Positions 24,993 to 32,831 of a DNA stretch of 64,000 bases are shown here, piece by piece. A program made the translations under genes and the position numbers. Origin of the DNA: CBDCVA01 sp965222935 [NCBI: Candidatus Latescibacterota bacterium] (GTDB lineage: Bacteria > Latescibacterota > CBDCVA01). The notes beneath the pieces were generated by a model. It saw nothing but the letters and a program-made list of their open reading frames with translations, was not told the origin of the DNA and did not search any database. Position 1 is the first letter of the stretch. Each line of letters opens with the position of its first letter. The DNA is taken from the NCBI GenBank assembly GCA_965222935.1, contig CBDCVA010000002.1, forward strand, positions 2,108,001 to 2,172,000, in the 5' to 3' direction.

Positions 24993-26516
24993 CTAGTAAG
25001 TGCTCTCCTTCGTCGTCTCCGGGCACCAGCGGGAAGCGAGCAGATAGTCCGTCACGGCGTTCTGAGCTTTGGGTGCTCCGATGAGCTTGAGAGCGTGGAT
25101 ACTGTGGCCGCTGACGTAGCGGTTTGAGTCGTCCAGGGCCTCGAGTAGCGCCGGTACTGCTAGCTCAGCGGCCGCGCCGAAGCGGGCCAGTGAGTAGGCA
25201 GCGTTGAAGCGGGTGTGGTCGTCCGCGTCTTTCAGGAATGCGATCAGCGCCGGTACAGCCGCATCAGCATGCCGAGCAATCGTCCCCAAGGCCTCTGCTA
25301 CGATGCGCCTTACCCACTCGGAAGGATCGTCCACTAGCCCAGCTAGGGCGGTGACAGCCCCATCAGAAGCAAAGGCTCCCATATCTCCTAGTGCGAAGGC
25401 AGCGTAACCGCGCGCGCGTTCATGGTTGGAGCTTGTGGCGTCGATCAGAGCCGGAGCCGCCGAGGGCCCGATAGCGCCGAGCGCATAGGCTGCGGCTGAT
25501 TGCGCCGCACCGACTTCGTCATGCAAGGTCTCGATGATGGCAGCCGCGGCCGACTTCCCGATGGCGCCGAGGGCGTAGGCAGTATTGAGGCGGACGGGTT
25601 CGGCTTCGTCCCGTAGAGTCTCGATGAGGGCGTGGATCGCTGGCGAAGCCGTCTCTCCCAGATCGCCGAGTCGGTTACAAGCTTCCAGCCGTTCGCTCTC
25701 CGAGGCGCCCTCGAGTCCCCTCGTTAGTGCACTCACATCGGCTGCGCCCTCATCCCGGCGGCCTTTCCCGGTGGCCCCGCCGTTCGACCAGTCCCACAAC
25801 TGCGACCAGACGATCCGGCGCTGCCCATTCGATGCTTCGGGGCCTTGTCCCCAAGCGGACGCGCGGTCGTTTCCGCTCCGGGCTCGAGGCTCTTCGATCC
25901 GAGTGAACTGGAACTTCATCATGTAGCGGTTTGCGCCTGTGCGGTTGGACGTGGCCCGGTGCCACAAGTCAAAATGCACGACCGCGAACGTGCCGGCCTC
26001 GCCGCAGATAGGCAGGCCAGCCTCGGAGGTGTCATCAGGGGGCAGTGTATCATCATACTGCGTCCCCGGCATCACCGCAGTGGGTCCGTTTTCGAGCGTG
26101 ACGTCCTGCGGGTAATAGAAGATCATGGCCCAGCGGTTGCGGTGATAGCGCACCTTGTCGTAGCCCCAATAGCTGTCCTTGTGCCAACGGCGGCCCTCGC
26201 TCCCTGCGGGATTGATATGGGGATGGCGGTGCACGTGCATGATGTAGTTCGGCCCGAGGATGCTGGTCAGGGCGCCTCCAACGATCGGATCGTCGAAGAC
26301 TTTCCTCAGTGCGGGGATCCTGGGCAGGAGGTTGTTCCCCGGATTGCCTTCGGCCTCGAACACGTCTTCGGTTTTCCGGTAGATCGCCTCGTGAAGGCTG
26401 CGCGGAAGCGATGATTTGAGGATCAGGTAGCCATCTGAGATGTACTGCTTCATCTGCTCGTCGCTGAGGAGATATTGCGATCCAACCCCTGTTGCAGCTT
26501 CCTTCTTGGATGTCAT
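24993..26516 (-). CDS. Phytanoyl-CoA dioxygenase (PhyH) fused to HEAT repeats
   Basis: 507 residues. Residues ~1-260 are a PhyH-family Fe(II)/2-oxoglutarate dioxygenase: HKD (HxD), YYPQDVTLENGPTAVMPGTQ, then the distal His in FDLWHRA and the 2OG arginine in NRTGANRYMMKF. After a short basic linker, residues ~280-500 form about six HEAT/PBS-lyase-type repeats (RLNTAYALGAIGKSA, GAAQSAAAYALGAIGPSA, RRIVAEALGTIARHA, TRFNAAYSLARFGAAA). HEAT arrays usually bind proteins. The fusion suggests a hydroxylase that docks on a partner protein or multimerises. It is the last gene of a minus-strand run from 29120. Confidence 0.87.
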   Translation of the reverse strand: MTSKKEAATGVGSQYLLSDEQMKQYISDGYLILKSSLPRSLHEAIYRKTEDVFEAEGNPGNNLLPRIPALRKVFDDPIVGGALTSILGPNYIMHVHRHPHINPAGSEGRRWHKDSYWGYDKVRYHRNRWAMIFYYPQDVTLENGPTAVMPGTQYDDTLPPDDTSEAGLPICGEAGTFAVVHFDLWHRATSNRTGANRYMMKFQFTRIEEPRARSGNDRASAWGQGPEASNGQRRIVWSQLWDWSNGGATGKGRRDEGAADVSALTRGLEGASESERLEACNRLGDLGETASPAIHALIETLRDEAEPVRLNTAYALGAIGKSAAAAIIETLHDEVGAAQSAAAYALGAIGPSAAPALIDATSSNHERARGYAAFALGDMGAFASDGAVTALAGLVDDPSEWVRRIVAEALGTIARHADAAVPALIAFLKDADDHTRFNAAYSLARFGAAAELAVPALLEALDDSNRYVSGHSIHALKLIGAPKAQNAVTDYLLASRWCPETTKESTY

Positions 26517-26597
26517 CTCTTGGCAAATACCTCTGTCACCGGATGGCGCGAGGAAAGCTTATCTTGTTGATCATCTCCTTCGCGCTCATCCATGCCT

Positions 26598-27158
26598 TCA
26601 TTCCAGATTCGCGTGTCGTGCGAACATCGCACCCGCATTTTCCCGCGTTCTGTCCATCAAGATGAGAATAATCGCCTCCAGAATCAACAGGAGGCTCTGT
26701 TCAAACAGAGATCCCATGGGCTGGAAGGAACGGAACCCGAGATCCCTGTCGCTCTTCGGCATCGGAGCGGGTACGGTGATGATCACGTCCGCCACGCGGC
26801 TGGCGAGAGAGTCCTTCACAGCGGTGATGAGGCCGATCGTGGCACCTATGTCATGAGCCTTGTTAGCGTATACCACGACGCTCTCGGTTGAGCCGGACCC
26901 TGAGCCGATCAAGAGCAGATCGCTATTGGTGATGTTAGGCGTTGTTGTCTCCCCCACCACATGGGTCTCAAAACCCAGGTGCATCAGACGCATGGCGAAG
27001 CTCTTCATGGCCAGGCCTGATCGGCCGGCGCCAGCGACGAAGATGGCTCGAGCGCCCATGAGAGCATCGGCGAGTTTTTCCGCTCGATCGTTGGGTACGT
27101 GAGCCAGAGCACTCCGCAGCTCGTCGAGTATCCCGCTGAGTTGGGTCTGTATCTTCAC
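26598..27158 (-). CDS. hxlB: 6-phospho-3-hexuloisomerase (SIS domain)
   Basis: 186 residues, GTG start at 27158 after GGGAGG. Single SIS domain: IFVAGAGRSGLAMKSFAMRL, TTTPNITNSDLLLIGSGSGSTE and FEQSLLLILEAIILILM are hallmarks of HxlB, which interconverts 3-hexulose-6-phosphate and fructose-6-phosphate in formaldehyde fixation or pentose synthesis. A longer in-frame reading to 27455 only overlaps neighbours. Its usual partner, hexulose-6-phosphate synthase, is represented just upstream only by a C-terminal remnant, so the pathway is broken here unless a synthase lies elsewhere. Confidence 0.9.
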   Translation of the reverse strand: MKIQTQLSGILDELRSALAHVPNDRAEKLADALMGARAIFVAGAGRSGLAMKSFAMRLMHLGFETHVVGETTTPNITNSDLLLIGSGSGSTESVVVYANKAHDIGATIGLITAVKDSLASRVADVIITVPAPMPKSDRDLGFRSFQPMGSLFEQSLLLILEAIILILMDRTRENAGAMFARHANLE

Positions 27159-27163
27159 GGTGC

Positions 27164-27298
27164 TTAATCCCTCCCATTGAGCAGTTCTCTGATTTCGAGA
27201 GCGGCCTGGTGCGGATCCCGACGAGATGTGATAAAGCCGCCCACGATGACGATCTTGACGTGGATAAGTGGCCCCATTAGAGACAGGGTTAAGTTTCT
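27164..27298 (-). pseudogene. C-terminal remnant of a hexulose-6-phosphate-synthase-like gene
   Basis: The last ~45 codons, ending GRD and TAA at 27164, read KIVIVGGFITSRRDPHQAAL-EIRELL. This resembles the C-terminal phosphate-binding loop and helix of orotidine-decarboxylase-superfamily HPS enzymes (VVGGAIT..DP..AA). No N-terminal barrel sequence is present; the preceding PfkB gene stops at 27340. The position 5 bp before hxlB is where hxlA normally lies. Likely a deletion scar whose ribosome site region still serves hxlB. Confidence 0.5.
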
Positions 27299-27339
27299 CA
27301 TGTTCACGGCATACGCCTGCTTGATCACGCTCGCTTGGC

Positions 27340-28239
27340 CTATCGTTCGAAAGCGCTGCGCAGCGCATCGGGAAGCTCGACTTGAGCTCCCCGGTGCTCG
27401 ACCACGGCGGCGCCCGCTGTACAAGCGACATGCAAGGTATGCTCGGGTTTGGCATTCCCCATCACGCCTGCCGCCAAGGCGGCGGCGAAAGCGTCCCCGG
27501 CACCAATCGTATCCACCACATTCGCCGGGGGACTTTGCTGGTGGATTTCTTTGCCTCGGCCATACAAGATTGCCCCTCGGCTGCCTCGGGTCAGGGCTAT
27601 GAACGCCAGACCGAAGGGCTCCAGAAGTTCTGCCGGCGCGTGTTGTGATGTCATCCCGCGGATGACCGTCCACTCCTCGTCGCTGAGCTTCAAGAGGGTG
27701 GCCTCTTTGAGCCCCGCTATGACGATTTCAGGGGAAACGTGATGCTGGCGCAGATTGACGTCGTAGAGACGATGGCGAGGCCCTGACGCCCAAAGCCTTC
27801 TCAGGGTAGCCCGGTTCACCTCGGTCTTCTGTGCCACCGTGCCGAAATAGACGAGGGCGGGTCGCATGTCTGCCGTGTTGCCCCGAAGCTCGATGGTGTC
27901 ATAGGCTGCACCCTCGTTGATGGTGAATTCCGCCTCGCCGTTCACCAGACGGACATCGACCGTGCCCGTGGGCTCCGATCGACGAGAGACCCCGGAGGTT
28001 TCGATACCGGCTTCGTCGAGCCTGCGCAGCGCGATATCGCCCAGTTCATCCCGTCCAATGGCGCTCACCATCGCGACTCGAATGCCGAACTGGCGGAGAT
28101 ACCAGGCGAAGTTCAACGGTGCGCCTCCAATACAAACGCTGTCCTCGAAACGATCGAAGACGATCTCGCCGAAGGCGATGGCTTGGAGGTCGGGCTGAGT
28201 CTGGGCCAATCGAGACCTTATTCCCCGTTGAGGTGCCAT
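27340..28239 (-). CDS. PfkB-family carbohydrate kinase
   Basis: About 299 residues if started at 28239 (MAPQRGI); the reading frame also offers 28257, and either overlaps the end of the preceding PhyH gene. Ribokinase-family features: IGGAPLNFAWYLRQFG, VSAIGRDELG, the anion-hole and catalytic segment DTIGAGDAFAAALAAG, and a TRGSRGAILY phosphate loop. Resembles fructokinases. It may supply a hexose or pentose phosphate linked to hxlB downstream. Confidence 0.87.
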   Translation of the reverse strand: MAPQRGIRSRLAQTQPDLQAIAFGEIVFDRFEDSVCIGGAPLNFAWYLRQFGIRVAMVSAIGRDELGDIALRRLDEAGIETSGVSRRSEPTGTVDVRLVNGEAEFTINEGAAYDTIELRGNTADMRPALVYFGTVAQKTEVNRATLRRLWASGPRHRLYDVNLRQHHVSPEIVIAGLKEATLLKLSDEEWTVIRGMTSQHAPAELLEPFGLAFIALTRGSRGAILYGRGKEIHQQSPPANVVDTIGAGDAFAAALAAGVMGNAKPEHTLHVACTAGAAVVEHRGAQVELPDALRSAFER

Positions 28240-29120
28240 CTCTGCGCTTTGGCCCATGCCTTGAGTGGAATGTCTTCGTCTTTGGGGCGCCAGTACCGTG
28301 AGGCCGGGGACACCATGGGGTCGTCCCCCATGTAATTTGTCTCGCCGGTCCCCAATTCACCGAGGAGTTGACGCTGGATCGGATTGCAGCCTGCGAGGAC
28401 TTGTGCATCCTGATGGTCATAATCGGAGGGTCGTATCCAGCGGTGCTGGTAGCCGTAATAGAGGCATTTTCGCGTTTGCTTCGATAGATTCGGTGTCAGG
28501 CAATGCAGTAAAGCCGTGCGCCATATCATGGCGGTCCCCGGGGGCACGTTGACCTCGAAGACCCGTTCGGGGTCCGCCACCTTGCGTCCGTCCACCTCGA
28601 TCCATGGCGGATGCCGATGGCTGCCCCGCACAACGCAGATTGGACCGCGATTGTGCTCGGTAAGGTCCGTCAGGTAATAACCCACCTTGATCTCCATGAA
28701 CGGTATGGCTCCGTTCATGGTTGGCCAGCCATAGTCGGGTCTGTCCGAGTGTCAGGGAAAGAAGCCATCGGGCGCGCCCAGCTCCTGTTGCTCATCCTCC
28801 GGAGACTGGGGAGGCCGCACGTCCATATGCGAAGTTCGAATCTGAACGTTGAAGCCCATGACATCCACGATCAGCGGCAGGATCCGGGGATGGTCGATGA
28901 GGCGCAGGAAAAGCTCATGGCGAGCGACGATGTTTCGCATCTGAAAAGGTTCATCATGGCCGAGAGACCTCTCCCCGAGGTACTTTTCGTACAGTTCGTC
29001 TGTGACGGCGATCAACTCATCTACTTTCCTCTGTGCCAAAGCCTCTTCGATGAGGAAAAATCCGTCTTCCTCGAACCGTTGCCGCTGTTCTTTAGTGAGC
29101 TTCAGCGTATCGTTTGTCAT
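28218..29120 (-). pseudogene. Phytanoyl-CoA dioxygenase gene interrupted by one in-frame TGA
   Basis: Two segments in the same frame, 29120-28755 (N-terminal ~122 residues) and 28751-28218, make one complete 300-codon PhyH gene. They are separated only by TGA at 28754-28752. The sequence around it is GFFP-stop-HSDRPDYGWP. The HSD that follows immediately is the iron-binding HxD, so the stop sits right at the active site. Downstream, RGPICVVRGSHRHPPW and the distal His in TALLHCLTP are intact. A TGG-to-TGA nonsense change (Trp) or a sequencing error is the simplest reading. The stretch 28718-28218 alone would lack HxD and be inactive. Confidence 0.8.
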
Positions 29121-29397
29121 GGCCGCCCCTCGTCTAGGGAATGCGCCAAGCGTCGCACTGGGTCAGAAGGAAGTTCAGCGTTCGCTGCCGTTTTACGTGC
29201 TGACAGGCACCAAAGTATACGATATGAGGGATGGATCAAGAAGCAGGGTTTTCGGCTCCCTCGCCTCTTTCGTGTGTCAACCTCAGCTCTGTGACCCGGC
29301 TTCATTCTGGGGGTGCCATCGGGGTCCAGATAGTTGGTGATGGCCAGGGACATTATCTTCCGGTCAGGGTTCAGCGTCTCGTGGGTTGCTCGGCATG

Positions 29398-29556
29398 CTC
29401 AGAGACGAACTGCTCAACGGGGAGATCTTCGAGACACGACTAGGAGCCAAGGTCTCGATCGAGCGCTGGCGCTAGCAGTATAACCGACTCAGGCCTCACA
29501 GTGCACTGGGCTACCAACCACTTTCACCTGAAAGGGCATTGCCAGATGCGGCCTGA
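29398..29556 (+). pseudogene. IS3-family-type transposase C-terminal remnant
   Basis: The frame reads LRDELLNGEIFETRLGAKV, IERWR, then TAG, then QYNRLRPHSALGYQPLSPE and TGA. This is the integrase-core C-terminus of IS3-group OrfB (W-x-x-x-YN-x-x-RPHS-x-LGY). It has an internal stop and no upstream remainder or inverted repeats that I can see. A decayed insertion 87 bp from a tRNA-Leu gene. The upstream stretch 29121-29397 holds nothing I recognise apart from the promoter side of the PhyH gene. Confidence 0.75.
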
Positions 29557-29642
29557 AGACGAACATTGGATATTGTTCAACCACTGCGGGCAAGTCAGCA
29601 GCATCATACGCATGTCCTATTTATGGATAGTACACGCGTTTA

Positions 29643-29730
29643 TGGTGCCGAAGGGGGGACTCGAACCCCCACGGGGATGAACCCCACTGGTCCCTGAAAC
29701 CAGCGCGTCTACCAATTCCACCACTTCGGC
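29643..29730 (-). tRNA. tRNA-Leu (anticodon CAG)
   Basis: On the minus strand all arms pair perfectly: acceptor GCCGAAG/CTTCGGC, D arm with GAATTGGTAGA, anticodon stem-loop CTGGT-TTCAGGG-ACCAG, a variable arm GGGG-TTCAT-CCCC, and T arm GGGGG-TTCGAGT-CCCCC. The discriminator is A73 and CCA is encoded. Reads CUG leucine codons. It makes a useful contrast to the atypical tRNA at 3985. Confidence 0.97.
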
Positions 29731-29820
29731 AGATAGCACCCGAAAAATACGCGTTGGGCCGGGCTCGGTCAAGGAAACCTATGCTGGGTCCGGCTTTCGC
29801 ATAGCTTGGAGAAAAGCGAA

Positions 29821-29997
29821 ATGAGAGGCCTGGAACTCGTCGCTCCCGGGTATTGTCGTCTCGTCGAGCGCCCAGCGTGCCCTCCGTTTCGGAGCTTGTC
29901 GAGGCGCGCTATCCGCTCGAGCGGGCAGAAGATGTCTTTGTCGCTGCGAGGACCGCCGCGAAGGTGCTGCTGGTTCCCGGTGATGAGGGCGAAGACC
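29821..29997 (+). pseudogene. Zinc-type alcohol dehydrogenase remnant with internal deletion
   Basis: ATG at 29821 opens MRGLELVAPGYCRLVERP, a typical medium-chain zinc dehydrogenase N-terminus. About 35 bp later, in another frame, SVSELVEARYPLERAEDVF and AAKVLLVPGD match the extreme C-terminus of the same family. The ~300 residues between are missing. A single internal deletion explains this. It ends against the stop of the convergent LarA-like gene. Confidence 0.6.
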
Positions 29998-30012
29998 GGT
30001 CCGACCGGGGGA

Positions 30013-31398
30013 TTAGCGGTTCGCCGGGGCGAGTGGCGTGCCGCCCGGTGGCGCGTTGACGACGACGCGCGCGTCGCGGCCCAGCTCGTCGAAGGCTTTG
30101 CCCAGCGCCGCATCGAAGTCCCTGGTCACGAACGCGAAGCCCCACCGTTCGCCCAGCTCGGGCGCAATGCCGTCGGTGACGAGGAAGACGCGCTTGCGTG
30201 TGAGCGAGTGCTTATGGCTCCAGACGAGAGTCGCACTGCGCGTCTCGCCCCAGCGACGTGTGATCACACGGCTGATCATGCCCAGGGGCTGCATCATGAG
30301 CTCGTGCATGCAGAGCGAATCGCGCTCTTCGGCCTCAGAGTCGGGCGTGTAATCGCCCGAGTTCTTCATCCAGTTCGTCGTCTGTAACTCGAGCTCCTCG
30401 AGCGTCTCGGGGAGTGGCCTGGGTTCGGGTTGATCGCGGTGGGTCTTCCCCTCGTCGACCACGATAACGATGCCGCCTTCCCGCGTGGAGATGTCGGCGA
30501 GCTGGAGGTGGGCATAGACGGACCAGAAAATGCCTTGAAGGCCTCCTGATCTGTGCTGCGCAAGCACGAAGATGTCGGCCTCGGGCTCGACCGGCGTCAT
30601 CGTGTGGTCCTTGACGTACTGCACCGCAACGGGCCATTCCTCCCGGTGATAGCCGGCGAAGCAGGTGTTGGCCGTGAAATCGATCTTCATCGAGAGCCCG
30701 GCCATGTCACCCGCTTCCTGCACGTCCTCGCGCTGCGGGTTGCCTGGACCCCAACCGGCCATGGGCCTCGGGTGCATGATGTAGGCATGGTTGTGGCGTG
30801 TCGTGTCCCGTCCCGTGACGCCGGGCAGGATGATCCCAGCCCCGCCCTGGAAGCCGAAAAGTGACCCTCCGCAGACGCCCAGGCCGATCACACGGTCGGC
30901 GGCCGCCACCGCACTGTTGACCCATACGGGTGTACCCTTCGCTGTGACGCCCAGGTACGTCAATCCTTCGGGTCCGCCATCGCCTCGGTCGTCTGGATTG
31001 TTCTCGACATAAAGGCTGACGCGGTCGATCAGCTCCGGTCCGATCGCATTGCTGAGCTTGGCGTGGCCGTGCATCCCCGGCGCGGAGACGAGGGTGATGT
31101 CCCGATTGGGGATCCCCGCCTGGTTGAGCCGGTCGAGCAGGTAGGTGCCCAGCCCGCCCTCCGGGCCGAATGCCGAGGCCTGGTGGTCGGTGACCAGCAT
31201 GGCCACCTTCTGGCCCCGCTCGACGAGCCCGTCTTCGAGCCTCGGGCAGCCGATGGGCGCGCTCAAGGCTTTGTCGAGCAGCTCGATTCTGTCGCTCAGC
31301 CTGGGCAGGTCCCGCGTTTTGACCACCGTCTGGAGGTTGCGATCGGGGACCCCCATCGAAAGCGGACCGCTCTCCCATTCGACCGTGAACGCGCTCAT
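30013..31398 (-). CDS. LarA-like (DUF2088) protein, paralogue A
   Basis: 461 residues, ATG at 31398 after GGAGAGGG. Same family as nickel-dependent lactate racemase LarA. The N-terminal domain has GLVERGQKVAMLVTDH and SAPGMHGH (His108-type position). The next conserved block reads GSLFGFQGGAGIILPG then GRDTTRHNH. Aligned by spacing to Lactobacillus LarA, the final His is His200, but Lys184, which holds the nickel-pincer cofactor, is Gly, and His174 is also Gly. So classical racemase chemistry is unlikely. No signal peptide. Last of three tandem copies downstream of two membrane-protein genes; none of larB, larC or larE is in the window. Confidence 0.8.
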   Translation of the reverse strand: MSAFTVEWESGPLSMGVPDRNLQTVVKTRDLPRLSDRIELLDKALSAPIGCPRLEDGLVERGQKVAMLVTDHQASAFGPEGGLGTYLLDRLNQAGIPNRDITLVSAPGMHGHAKLSNAIGPELIDRVSLYVENNPDDRGDGGPEGLTYLGVTAKGTPVWVNSAVAAADRVIGLGVCGGSLFGFQGGAGIILPGVTGRDTTRHNHAYIMHPRPMAGWGPGNPQREDVQEAGDMAGLSMKIDFTANTCFAGYHREEWPVAVQYVKDHTMTPVEPEADIFVLAQHRSGGLQGIFWSVYAHLQLADISTREGGIVIVVDEGKTHRDQPEPRPLPETLEELELQTTNWMKNSGDYTPDSEAEERDSLCMHELMMQPLGMISRVITRRWGETRSATLVWSHKHSLTRKRVFLVTDGIAPELGERWGFAFVTRDFDAALGKAFDELGRDARVVVNAPPGGTPLAPANR

Positions 31399-31428
31399 TT
31401 TCACCCTCTCCATCGCTGGCTCGTGATT

Positions 31429-32802
31429 CTATCGGTTCGCCGGAGCGAGCGGCGTGCCGCCCGGGGGCGCGTTGACGATGACGCGCGCGCCGCGGCCTAG
31501 CTCGTCGAAGGCTTTCCCCAGCGCCGCATCGAAGTCTCCGGTCACGAACGTGAAGCCCCAGCGTTTCCCCAGTTCGGGCGGGATGCCGCCGCTGACCAGG
31601 AACGCCCGCTTGCGAGTGATCGATGCCTTGTGGCTCCACACCTGGGACGTGCTTCGTGGCTCGCCCCAGCGCTGCGTCAGGATGCGGCTCAGGGTCTCCA
31701 AGGGCTGCATCAGGAGTTCCTGTCGGCAGAACCCATCGCGATGGCGGTTGCCTGGGTCGGGGATCGTGTCGCCGGTCTCCTGCATCCAATACGTCGTACG
31801 CACCACCGTCTCCTCGAGCGTTTCCTCCAGCGGCCTGGGATCAGGCTGGTTCCGATGCTCGGTCCCCTCCAGGACCACGATGATGATCCCTTGGGGGTGC
31901 GTGCACAGGTCGGCCTGCTCGATCCTCCCTCGGATTGCCCCGATGGACTTGGAGCCGGCCGGCGCACACACGTAGATGTCCGCCTCGCTCTCGATCGGGT
32001 GCAATGTGTTGTCCTTCACGTACTGCACCGCGATCGGCCATTCTTTGCGGTGGTAGCCTGCGAAGCAGGTGTTGGCCGTGAAGTCGATCTTCATCGTAAG
32101 CCCGGCCATGTCGCCGGCATCCATGACGTCTTCACGCTGCGGGTTACCCGGGCCCCAGTAGGGCAGGGGACGCGGGTGCATGGCGTAGGCGTGGTTGTGG
32201 CGCGTCGTGTCCCGTCCTGCGACGCCGGGTAGGATGACCCCCGCGCCCCCCTGGAAGCCGAAAAGCGACCCTCCGCAGCCACCAAAGCCGATGACCCTGT
32301 CCGCCCGGGCGACAGTGGTGTTGACCCAGATGGGCGTCCCGCGGATCGTGGCGCCGAGGAACGTCAAGCCTTCAGGACCGCCGCCGCCCTGGTCATCGGG
32401 GTTGTTCTCGACGTAGAGCCCCACCCGGTCGATGAGCTCCTGGCCGATCTTGCCCTTCATTCCCAGATGGCCGTGCATCCCCGGCGCCGATACGATGGTG
32501 ATGTCCCGGTCGGGGATGTCCGCGCGGTTGAGCCGGTCGAGCAGGTAGGTGCCTAGACAGCCCTCAGGTCCAAACGCTTCGGCCCTGCCGTCGGTCACCA
32601 GCACCGCCACTTTCTGGCCCTTCTCGACGAGCCCATCTTCGAGCCTCGGGCAGCCGATGGGCGCGTCCAATGCCTTTTCGAGAAGCTCAATGGGCTCGCC
32701 TAGCACCGGCAACTCCCGCGGCTCGATGACCGTCTGGATGTTCGCGTCGGGGATCTCCATCCCGAGCGGGCTACGCTCCCATTCGACCGTGAACGTGCTC
32801 AC
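31429..32802 (-). CDS. LarA-like (DUF2088) protein, paralogue B
   Basis: 457 residues, GTG start at 32802 chosen because AGGAGG lies 6 nt upstream and the start aligns with paralogue C (STFTVEWER). Carries GMHGH, then GSLFGFQGGAGVILPG and GRDTTRHNH, with the same Gly substitutions at the LarA cofactor-lysine and His174 positions. It lies between paralogues A (30-bp gap) and C (29-bp gap), so the three are almost certainly co-transcribed. Similarity is high across the full length; differences lie mainly around residues 265-300 and 330-350. Confidence 0.8.
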   Translation of the reverse strand: MSTFTVEWERSPLGMEIPDANIQTVIEPRELPVLGEPIELLEKALDAPIGCPRLEDGLVEKGQKVAVLVTDGRAEAFGPEGCLGTYLLDRLNRADIPDRDITIVSAPGMHGHLGMKGKIGQELIDRVGLYVENNPDDQGGGGPEGLTFLGATIRGTPIWVNTTVARADRVIGFGGCGGSLFGFQGGAGVILPGVAGRDTTRHNHAYAMHPRPLPYWGPGNPQREDVMDAGDMAGLTMKIDFTANTCFAGYHRKEWPIAVQYVKDNTLHPIESEADIYVCAPAGSKSIGAIRGRIEQADLCTHPQGIIIVVLEGTEHRNQPDPRPLEETLEETVVRTTYWMQETGDTIPDPGNRHRDGFCRQELLMQPLETLSRILTQRWGEPRSTSQVWSHKASITRKRAFLVSGGIPPELGKRWGFTFVTGDFDAALGKAFDELGRGARVIVNAPPGGTPLAPANR

Positions 32803-32831
32803 CTTGATCCTCCTGGCAGATGCCGGCGTCC

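Noticed and set aside
28752-28754. Selenocysteine at the PhyH TGA
   Set aside because: The residue preceding HxD is more likely Trp, and I could not identify a SECIS-like hairpin by eye; kept as a nonsense mutation or error.
30707-31789. 360-codon minus-strand Arg-rich frame
   Set aside because: Shifted shadow across LarA-like paralogues A and B.
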